Origin: Epiperipatus broadwayi
Lineage: Eukaryota > Onychophora > Udeonychophora > Euonychophora > Peripatidae
Assembly: GCA_028023455.1 (NCBI GenBank)
Contig: JAQFVV010000014.1
Coordinates: 4,095,336-4,159,335 of the forward strand
Direction of reading: 5' to 3'
DNA: 64,000 nt
Shown piece after piece: positions 55,105 through 64,000 of this stretch; positions within the stretch are counted from its first letter, which is position 1; each line of letters opens with the position of its first letter. The notes beneath the pieces are model-generated. The model worked only from the letters and a program-made list of their open reading frames with translations, did not search any database and was not told the DNA's origin. Both the position numbers and the translations under genes were made by a program.

Positions 55105-55302
55105 ATTAGATCCTAAGATCTAGAATCCTGTGCTCTCAGATCCAAGGCTCCTCACCGATGAACGCCACAAGCTAGAAACTAGTCTGGGGATATTGGATGA
55201 GTAGGCACTAGATAGGAGTTTTATGCATAAGCCTTCTGGCATCCATTGATTATTCTGGTTTGCACTGAGTGAGACTAGTGTATGGAGAGTTTTGTCTATT
55301 TT
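55105..55302. mobile_element. Half copy of the 54421 fold-back family
   Basis: Carries the right arm (atattggatgagtaggcact, ggcatccattgatta, tatggagagttttg) and part of the centre in inverted orientation relative to 54421-54759, but no left arm. Confidence 0.75.
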
Positions 55303-56651
55303 AATAAATAAATAAAAAGAAAGAATGAGATTAAAATTGTATTAAAAGTATAATCCAAATAGTTTGTTGCTCAAGAATATATAAGAAATTCAAGTATTGG
55401 AAATGATAGATCAGAGCCATGATCCATAGCTTCTGAGCTTCAGAATATGCCCCTTAACTACTGCTCTAACAGAAAATAATATATTGAAAAAAGTAAATAA
55501 ATAAAAGTTATTTATTGGGAAAGTATGAGAAAAAAGATTAATTATTTTGGGCATGTATTTAAAACCATGGGAAATATAAAGATATATTGAGAGACACCAT
55601 GAAACATATAAACAATTAAAAGATTGAAAGATGATATTAAAAAGGAATGAATAATTTATGAGTATTTACAAATGTAGCAAAGATTCAGGTTTTTATATTT
55701 GTAGTTGTAATCTATATATTGTGCTTGAAATGCACATCCATGAAGCTATATTAAAATTTTATAATTGCTTAGCACTTTCGGGAACTTTGTGCTCCCATAT
55801 TCATAGCTTATAATAGTAATTTTTGTTGTTAATTTGTCTAATAAAGATATGCAAATCATGTAGACCGCCCATTTATTCAAAATGGAGAAGCAAGCATTTC
55901 TCCTATTGATGGAGTTGGGGGTCTTCTGCTATAATATTGACAAAAAAATTATTATCTTGCTTTCTATGGCTTGGCACAGTGACAGTTTCTGGAACTTGCA
56001 TTAATAAAAAGATCAACTATTAACAAAAATGGTTAATATAAAGAATGTAATATTGTAATTATTATAAAAAAAATCAGTATTAATAACGATAAACATTTAT
56101 ATTTTTGGTGTAAATATAAAAATCTAGCAGAATTTATGTAAAAAATGTGCGCCATCGGTCAAAAAATTGTATTATTATAATAATTTACAAAAGCAAATAC
56201 ATCCAGTGTGTAATAATTGCCAGATAGAAAAAAAAAACACTCAAAAGTTTTATTACATAAAAGTAAATATAAAAACAATTGGAATATTGCCATTTATAAG
56301 TTCTTAGATAATAAAAAAATAGCTTAAACAATAGGCTAATTATGGACTAATTAATTATTAACATAGCTCCATTTAATATATGTTACAGATGAAAATAAAC
56401 ATGGTCACAGATATCTCCTTATAATCTGTTAAAAAATAAATAAATAAATAAATATGACAAGATTACTTTTAATGAAACAAATATTTTGACTAAGGATGTA
56501 AATAAAAATAATGCACATATTAATAAATTGTTTATATTCAACAAATGTAATAGTTAACTTTTTACTTATTATGTACATAATATCAATTTGAATATATTAA
56601 AGAGTATCATGTAGAAAATAAGTAATAATTTTTAAATAATTATTTACTCAC
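55303..56651. other. Dynein intron, nothing recognised
   Basis: AT-rich intron directly downstream (gene sense) of the exon at 56652. No motif. Confidence 0.5.
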
Positions 56652-56873
56652 TTGCTTATTTCAACATCATTGGTAAGCAAAGCCTCCACTTTAAAAGGCT
56701 GACTTAAAGGAATTTGACGATTTAGAATATCTTTCTGCCAATCTTCATAAACCATACGGTTACGAAATTCCCAACTAAAGGCACCAGCGTAGCTAAGAAA
56801 TGCGGCTGATATTAAGCAATCTCCAAGAAGCTTTACTCTTCTTTCCTTAAATTCACGTAATTCTTCTGTCCAT
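56652..56873 (-). CDS. DNAH10: Axonemal dynein heavy chain exon (end of stalk to AAA5 entry), DNAH10-like
   Basis: The minus-strand reading is 1 + 73 codons + 2 bases: [20 protein letters not shown], then [36 protein letters not shown], and LLTNDVEIS. LLGDCLxxAAFLSYxGAF marks the segment after the dynein stalk. The IPLSQPF/LLTxDVEIS combination favours DNAH10 over DNAH2 or DNAH5, from my memory of those families. The acceptor is attttag before 56873; the donor is CAA/gtgagt at 56651. The phase fits the exon at 48589. The upstream coiled-coil stalk exon was not found in the window. Confidence 0.9.
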
Positions 56874-57587
56874 CTAAAATATTAGCAATATATATAATAA
56901 AATATATTAATTATTAAAATATGAAATATTGTATTTAGAATTTATTTTAAAATGTATTAGGTACATAATTTAGTTAAAGTTTTGCATGGTTTACTGCAAT
57001 AACAAAATGGCAAACTCTAAAGCAAGTTCCTAGATTATAGTCAAAGCTCTATCAGTTTCATCATCAGCATGTTAGTAGTAATAGTAGTAATATTATATAA
57101 TAAAAAATAATTATTTACAAATCGGTCTGCTAGTGTTTTTCAAATATAATAAAAATGATAAAATGTGTAATATTAAATACAGTAATTTGTATATAATGTA
57201 ATATAATAATAATAGTGCAGTTATTTTTTCTGGTTTGCAATATTTATCACTGCAATAAATATATTCTAAAAAAAAAAAAACTTGATAAAAAATTATTAAT
57301 TAAAAGAACTTTCTTCTGCTATTATATAGCATAATATCAATGGGTTATCACATAATATGGTGTACTGGTGAACTCCGGATTTCAATATTCTGGGATTGCA
57401 GTCCAGCTCTGTTACATCCAAAACTCAAATTTCTTCTGAATACCAAAGCCATTTGATTATCTTTATTTAAAAACAATTATTTACAAGGCAAAATGACACT
57501 ATTCTATAATATTAAACTTTTTAAACCTAAGCCTGTTAGCGCAAAATTATTAATATTAAATTTAGTAATTTATACCAATAATAGTAT
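56874..57587. other. Dynein intron, nothing recognised
   Basis: AT-rich, without motif. A patch near 57360-57450 is less AT-rich but unassigned. Confidence 0.45.
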
Positions 57588-57769
57588 AATAATAATGATG
57601 ATGATAATAATAATAACAATAGCAATACTACTACTATTACTATTACTACTACTACTACTACTACTACTAATAATAATAATAATAATAATAATGGTGGTGC
57701 TGATGATGATGATAATGATATTATTATTATCATGATCTTCATCAATAATAATAATAATAATAATACTTT
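57588..57769. repeat. Compound (AAT)/(ACT)/(GAT) trinucleotide repeat
   Basis: Interrupted AAT units, then ACT units near 57627-57668, AAT units again, GAT units, and a final AAT block to 57769. It directly precedes Tx1-like element 3. Confidence 0.95.
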
Positions 57770-60700
57770 GCTTTGACAAGTCTAGGGTGTTTAGGTGTGT
57801 TTTACCAGTTGTTCTTTTATTTTTATCTGGGAAAAACCAATTGCTATGTTTACTGATGATTGTGTTAACTCATGTGTTGGGCATTTTATTGGTGTTAATT
57901 TTGTTTTTTGGTTGATATTGGCTTTTGATCTTTGATTTATGCTTTTTTCTTTCTCAGTTGTTATTGTCAATTTTGTTAATTTTTTTTCTTCTTGACAATG
58001 AGGTGTAGCTAATTGGCCTTAAGGCGTATGTGCTAGAATATTTTTGCATGTTTTTTCAACAGTTTTTTTATTTTTATTTTTTATTTGAAACCCATTTGTG
58101 TTCTCGATTGGTAAATTTAAGGGCCTATCTGCTGATGGTCCTTCTTTGTAGTTTGCACTGTTCTTTAATCTTTAGATTAAAATTAGCTGCCAGGTGCTCG
58201 CACTCTTCACATGCAAAGCATTTTGGTCTTAAACCTTTAACATGGATGGTCAATATTGCTTCCTGGTCAACTACCTGCATAGGTATATCTTCTGGATTGA
58301 TGCATTTTAAAATTGAAACTGGTTGCTAGATATTAGTCTAGTGGTGTTATTTAAGTAGATCGGCTTAATGTATATCCCTTCTCAAAGCAAAGCATTGGAA
58401 AAAATAATAAAGAGATAAATAAAATGGAAGCTTTTGAATTATCCCAAGCAACTAAAACCAAAACAACACAGAGGAAATTATGAAAATTATTGCCCCAAAC
58501 ATGTAACAATAATAAAAAAAGAGCACAAATGAAGGTCGGGAAGGCCCCCAAAAAAGAACAGAAAAATTAACAAAGTCAAAACAGAAGGGTTTAATGATAA
58601 AGACTCTGACCAAAAATACAAAACAATCAAAACTACAGACAAAGAATATGAACTTCAATATGAAGATGTACAAGAGTTACCAGCAACACCAAATCAAAGC
58701 ACCAACACCAATATAAGAATATATACTTACTAATAAAAGTTAAAATTGCTGCAATCAATGTTAGAAATCTAAGCTCGATCTCAAAAATTTACAAGTAAAA
58801 CAATGGATTAAAGACCCATAACCACATATAACTGAACTGTTTGAGACAAAAATTTATGCAGGATCACAGATTGATCCAACAAGATATTTGAGCAAAGAGG
58901 GATTCACTGCATGTTGTATGGACTCTTCTTCTCCAGCAGGAGGCACTTGACTGTTTATAGCAAATAACTGTTTCTTTGCAATGTTTAAAATTGTTTATAT
59001 AGATTCAAATCCACTGATTGCCATTTTTCAGCACATCATAACAATCAATGTGGTTTTTTTTATATATATGCCCATCCAAAGTTACAAAATAGAAGCAATA
59101 ATCACAAATATTAATGCCATACTAGGTGCTACATCAGATCCAACCATCATCATAGGTGAATGTAATTTAACATATCAATAATATACAAACTGATGGCTCC
59201 ATAAAATATCTGTACCATTGGTTAGTGGGCAAGGTTTTCTGATGGAAGCAGCAATATCATTTTGCAATAGACTCTTCTCTTCAATAATTAAATTAAGCTT
59301 TTATTCTTCAATCTTTCACCATCTAACAATGATTAGTCACTCCATCAACATTCTCAGACCACTCAAGACAAATAATCACCATAGACCTCAACCAAATTCA
59401 AGCATCACCACTCCCACTAACCAGAACAATAAGAGTGTTAATCCCAACAGCTACCACTGAATTTTTGTTCTTAGGAACATACATTATGTTACAAAAAATC
59501 CATGGAATAAAATTAGATCCCATACAACAATATCAGGCTTACAAAAACATACTTTCCTTTAATATTAACCACATTGTAATGAAACAACCATCTCCATCAA
59601 AACTAATAATCCTTGCAGATCAATTACACAAAAGAATAATGATTAATCCACCACATCAAACACAATATTACATATTTACACTCACACATATGTATAACAT
59701 AGGTGAAAAACCCAAACTTAAAAATTACAAATCACACACTTGGACCAGAGAATATATTAGATGGGCCCTAGAAAATCCACCCAAAATGAAAATACCAATG
59801 GCAGAATAAACAGAAGATGGAACCTATGCAGGCTACAATATGATCAGACCTATCTTCCAATATTTCAAACCCAGACTCCAAGCCATCAAAGGCCTTAAAA
59901 TTCCATCTCATAGATTTGGCATGCCAGAAACTAAAACACCATTTGCCATAAATGACTTTGCAGCAAATCTAACTATCTTACTGAAAGCTTGCTACCCAGA
60001 TATCTCTGGAATCCTATTATTCATTTTAAAACACCTGAGCCAATACATAGTGAAATATTTGTGTAACTTGGCCAAACATTTAACACAAAAGATAGAGACC
60101 ACAGAAGTTGTCTATCCTGCTGCCATAGTTCCTACATTAAAAAGCCAAAAACAATTTCCTCATGCAGAGATTTGCATCTAATATCAATGGGACCTTTTTT
60201 GAATAAAATAATAGAAAAAAATCATCGAGAAAAAAATTAAACAGCACATAATGCCACTAATTTCTGAAGCACAACATGTCAAAAAATAATTATCAACCAT
60301 ACAAGCAGCATTGCTATTCAAAGCAGTGTTTGTGTCAATTAAAGAGAAGAAAAAATATGAACATATAGCAGTCAAACTCAACATAGAGGCAGCATTTGAG
60401 TCAATTAACATCAATATACTATTAGAAATGGTAAAAAAACACTGACATCCCTAGGACATATTCATACATTACTGTAAATTTGCTTCTAGGTCAAGAAATA
60501 CATGTATCCCTCAACAGAAAAAATTCACCACCCTTCACTCCAACCCAGACTTTATCACAGGTATCCCCACTTTTCTCCCTGATCTACATATTCTATATCA
60601 ACCCTCACATAGAAATGATACAAAAAACATTTAATGGGATTCAAATATTTGGAATGGCACAGCATGTACCCTGCCTGGCATACATGGATGATGTCATGGT

Positions 60701-60855
60701 CTTTCTATCTTAAAAAAAACAGATTCCACAATTACAAAAAATACTCCAGGATTACACAGTACAATATAACCTGACATTTAATCAAAAACACCTCAGCATA
60801 GTCATTTTTCACAGGAAGACCATGTACATCCATCTATCAGTCCAAGCCAATCTTG
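57770..60855 (+). mobile_element. Tx1-like non-LTR retrotransposon, element 3, with inverted 5' part
   Basis: The 3' part (58395-60855, plus) carries the ORF1 C terminus and ORF2. The 5' part (58385 down to 57770, minus) carries the ORF1 middle, including a degenerate zinc knuckle CFACEECEHLAANF near 58185-58230 and the preceding block. The right end of the inverted part is its 5'-most sequence, the geometry expected from twin-primed reverse transcription. The left boundary is the AAT repeat. The copy ends within ORF2 near 60855, where an RTE element begins. Confidence 0.8.
58750..60855 (+). pseudogene. Element 3 ORF2 fragments (endonuclease, RT)
   Basis: Split frames: endonuclease start AAINVRNLSS near 58752 and ETKIYAGSQIDP near 58850, a GECN in place of GDFN near 59155, then the region before RT (59435-60181), SQVSPLFSLIYIFYINP near 60560, and the catalytic YMDDVMVFLS near 60685. 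At least eight breaks. The order and spacing follow element 1 closely, so element 1 is the nearest relative. Confidence 0.8.
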
Positions 60856-62520
60856 TTCTCTTTATGTTCAATCCATCTTCTCTGATCTTTAGCTTCTCTT
60901 CCCCACATCACCCCTGCACAGTCTCTTATTTCATCCATCCATCTCACATGTGATCTCTTTCCGTGTCTGTTACAATCTCTTGGAATCCAGTTTAAGATTT
61001 CAGTTGTCTATCTATAATCATCTCTTCTAGCAATATGTCCAGCCCATCTCAACTTCAGTCTTTTAATTTTTTCAATGAGGTTAGTAACACCTGTTTGTTC
61101 TCTTACCCATATATTGCATTTTTGATCCCTTCTTGTTACTCCCAACATGCATCTTTCAATACTTCTTTGAGTTGTCTGAAGTCTCTGTATTGCTCTTCTA
61201 TTAAGTGTCCAAATCTCAGATACGTAAGTAGGAATTGTTAAACCACATTTTTTAGAAACCTTCCTTTTCAAACACATAGGCATATTTCCTTTTAGTATCA
61301 AGTTATTTCTACCAAAAGCACCTGAAACAAATTTAATTCTATGATTAGTTTCATCCATTATGTTTCCATCTGTATTAATAATCTGACTAAGGTATTTGTA
61401 ACTGTTAACTTCTTCTAACTCATCATAATAAATCTCAATTTTCATATTTTAAAAAAATCTATTAACTATTATTTTAGTCTTTTTACCATTTATCTTTAGT
61501 CCTACTTTCCTACTTTCATTTGATAATTCCTGCAACATTTCTTGTATCTCTAAAGCATTATTTGCAAAAACAATTGCATCAGCTGTAAAATCTAAATGAC
61601 TTAAATAATCTCCATTTACTTTCACTCCTTAGCTTCCCATTTTAATCCACAAAATACTTCTTGCAGCACTGCTGTAAAAAGTTTTGAAGATATGGATTCA
61701 CCCTGTCTTACACCTTTCTCAATGTTAATTTTCCCAGTATCATTACATAATCTAATTGTTGCTGTTGCACTTTTATAAATATTCTTTAAAATATGACAAT
61801 ATCCTGTATCTATACCTTGATGATCTAATGCTTTAATCACTGAAGAAATATTTATAGAATCAAATGCTTTTTCATAATCTACAAATCCAAAGCATAATAG
61901 CAATTTATATTCATTTGTCCTTTCTATAACTTTTCTCAATACCTGGATATGACCTACTGCACTAAAACCACTTTTAAATCCAGCTTGTTCTCTTGGTTGG
62001 TGGAAATCCAATGTTCTCTGTAGACGAGTTGTAATTATCTTAGTAAAAGATTTTGTATAAAACTGATAAAATGCTGATAGGTCTGTAATTTCTAATATCT
62101 TCTTTATCACCTTTTTAAAATATTAATATTAATACTGCATTTTTCCAATCATCTGGTAAATCTTTATCATTTAGACATTTGGTAAAAATTTTTTTATTTC
62201 TTCACCTGCTTCTTTTATTATATCAATTATAATTCCATCATTACCTAGAGCCTTTTCTTTCTTCATACATTTAATTGCCTGTCTCACTTCTTCATTTAAA
62301 ATTCTGGACAATTCTGAAGAGGTGACTTTATAATTATTAAAGTCACTGTTATCCCTAATTCCTGATTTAAAAGTAAGACACACGAGAGTTATTTTAACCA
62401 AATCTGGAAATTTGGCTTCAAATATTATTTTATTAACTAAAAATAATAAAATGTCATCAAAAATATCAACATTGCTGCTTATTTTAGTCATTACTATTCA
62501 ATCAACATCAGAACTGCCAT
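60856..62520 (-). mobile_element. RTE-type LINE, 5'-truncated
   Basis: On the minus strand: RT entry EEVRQAIKCMKKEKALGNDG near 62300, then QPREQAGFKSGFS and DYEKAFDSINISSVIKALD (62110-61622), GVRQGESIS, a degenerate catalytic motif FTADAIVFA in place of FADD near 61590, then SYKYLSQIINTDGNI and the C-terminal LRLRWAGHIARRDD-like end near 61020, finishing about 60856. RTE elements carry an APE endonuclease and RT in one ORF; here the endonuclease is absent. The start near 62520 is approximate. Several frameshifts make it inactive. Confidence 0.85.
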
Positions 62521-63031
62521 TTTGTTTACATAATTTTAAAATTTCATATAGTGTAGAAATTGTTGAGTATAAGAGCATAAACAGAATTAACTTGTTTTAA
62601 CTTGTCTAATCAAATTATGATTATTGTCATATCTCACCTTGCCTTCAGAAATGTACTAGTCCATATTCCTTCCATATCTGATTGGATTAAGCAGCTAATG
62701 AGCAGATAGATAAAAATCAGTCAATGATTAGTATGAGTCAATTGGAAGCGATTCTCTTTGAATATGATTCCAGTGAGTTTGAGTATATAGCAATAAATAG
62801 TCAGCCTTTTTGGAGGTAAGGCAAAGAATATCCATCTAACCTAAGCAACAGTACATATTCTTCTTAGAAATTTGTGCTACAGTGAGCATTTTCCTTCTAG
62901 CCATTATGCTATCAGTCTATGCAGTGAGGCAAGTCCATTATAAGTCTGGAAGCTGCTAAAGATCAGAGCTGACTTGAGGCAAACTGCCTGATACAGCCAG
63001 AATAGAAATTAGACAAACTTATGAGGCAGGC
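62521..63031. other. Unassigned sequence
   Basis: Less AT-rich than typical intron, no open frame above 60 codons. May hold remnants of a repeat; the missing 3' part of element 3 was not found here. Confidence 0.4.
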
Positions 63032-63194
63032 TGTTACATACAGCTGGAAGTGAGTAGAGTCCATCAGGCATGACTGGCCCTGATTGTATATTATGGAAAT
63101 ATATTTAGTTTTAAAAAAGTACATTAATTAAACTTCAGGTGTTTGTAGTTTTATTACCATAGGTTTGAGTCTGCAATCCAGACCAAACACAACA
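63032..63194 (+). repeat. Possible 5' LTR of a Gypsy element
   Basis: Starts TGTTACATACAG, contains a TATA-like attgtatatta, and ends accaaacacaaca; gaattggcacagtctgac follows, which resembles a primer-binding site of the ATTGGCRAC type. About 163 bp. The second LTR is outside the window, so this is tentative. Confidence 0.35.
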
Positions 63195-63614
63195 GAATTG
63201 GCACAGTCTGACAAAAGAAATATTTCCCCCCAAGACTGGAAAAATAGAATAAATACATGAGTGTGCAGTTGAAGAAAAATCATTGTATTAAAATAACTAT
63301 TCTTCCTGAATAAAAATCAGATTCAGCAGTTTGTTAAAGTTAAATTATTTAAATCTGCCTGAATAAAAACAGTTTCAGTAGATTCTAAAAAAAAGAATTG
63401 ACATCAAATGGTATGGGTGCATCGATTGAAGTCTTAAACCAATCATGAGTGTGTTATTCATAATATAGCATCAGAAGCTTTCACTAGTAAATTGTTAGCT
63501 TTGTCATTATCATTTCTGGACAATTACAAACTGTAGCCCTCAAATTAACATTATGAGTGGTAACTCACAATTGTTATTCTCATGACATTTAGAAGGAAAA
63601 TTACAAAATGGATA

Positions 63615-64000
63615 ACTTTTCTGGTTCCATGGAAGCTTTAATCCAGTTTACCATGAAGGCTGGGCAAGCTATAAGGAGCAATTAATTTTTTACCTGCAAG
63701 CTAACCACATCAAGAAGGCTGAAGTAAAAATGGCCATATTAGTGACATTAATAGGACCACAAACATACAAGATCCTAAACTCACAATCTACATCAAAAAA
63801 GCTTGTTGACCTAGATTTTGACTAAACATTAGCGATACTCACAAATTATTTTTCTCCAAAACCTCTGACAATAATGCATGAATATTATTTCAATTTCTGC
63901 ATCCAAAAGCAGGGGGAAAAACTAGAGAGTTTGCAATGCAAATCTGGACATTGGCATTAAAGTGCGATTTCAAGGATTTCATGAATGAAGCATTTCATGA
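63615..64000 (+). pseudogene. Gypsy gag fragment, runs off the right edge
   Basis: The plus-strand reading gives FNPVYHEGWASYKEQLIFYL, AEVKMAILVTLIGPQTYKIL, then NYFSPKPLTIMHEYYFNF and CDFKDFMNEAFHD-like sequence. This is the capsid region of Ty3/Gypsy gag of the Mag/K02A2.6-like type (FSPKPLxIxExxxF). Stops and frameshifts are present. It differs from the gag at 3660-4999, so it is another Gypsy family. Confidence 0.8.

Noticed and set aside
57493-57779. Hydrophobic frames over the compound trinucleotide repeat
   Set aside because: Products of AAT/ACT/GAT repeats, without flanking coding signal.

Overview
The window reads as an AT-rich invertebrate metazoan chromosome. The only host coding sequence I could support is three exons of one axonemal dynein heavy chain gene on the minus strand, at 56652-56873, 48442-48589 and 14694-14829. 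They join in matching phase and most resemble the DNAH10 (inner-arm I1) lineage. The organism therefore builds motile axonemes and carries very large introns in this gene: about 8.1 kb and 33.6 kb here, plus more than 14.6 kb downstream and more than 7.1 kb upstream. Nearly everything else is transposable-element debris in those introns. The species cannot be named from the sequence.

Layout. 1-1870: two decayed Gypsy pol fragments facing opposite ways. 3108-3607: a 500-N assembly gap. 3608-8531: an LTR element with gag only and LTRs of about 2.9 kb; its 5' LTR lies in the gap. 8532-10612: Penelope-like element (PLE) A, with its 3' end duplicated in inverted orientation. 10917-11018: (AT)n. 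13479-13731: a fold-back element with a 16-bp target-site duplication (TSD). 14694-14829: dynein exon. 18478-19413: another fold-back repeat. 19925-22045: PLE B, built like A. 23880-25740: PLE C, with a tRNA-Gly SINE directly behind it. 29425-40268: a head-to-tail array of two Tx1-like APE-type LINEs (minus strand), bordered by long (ATT)n tracts. 42203-46133: three more tRNA-Gly SINEs. 48442-48589: dynein exon, with a hairpin just inside the following intron. 50745-51048 and 54421-55302: further fold-back elements. 56652-56873: dynein exon. 57588-57769: an (AAT)-rich compound repeat directly upstream of a third Tx1-like copy, whose 5' part is inverted. That copy is cut off at about 60855 by a 5'-truncated RTE element (minus). 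63032-64000: a possible LTR and the start of a decayed Gypsy gag, running off the window.

The most interesting points are: (1) all three Tx1-like LINE copies abut (AAT)n/(ATT)n tracts at their 5' boundaries, including a 5'-truncated and a 5'-inverted copy, which suggests insertion into an (AAT)n microsatellite; (2) the two PLEs with inverted duplicated 3' ends, together with several small fold-back elements carrying 10-16 bp TSDs; (3) a gag-only LTR element; (4) a very short tRNA-Gly SINE with an extended acceptor stem and 17-bp TSDs; (5) a near-perfect hairpin in the dynein intron close to a splice donor.
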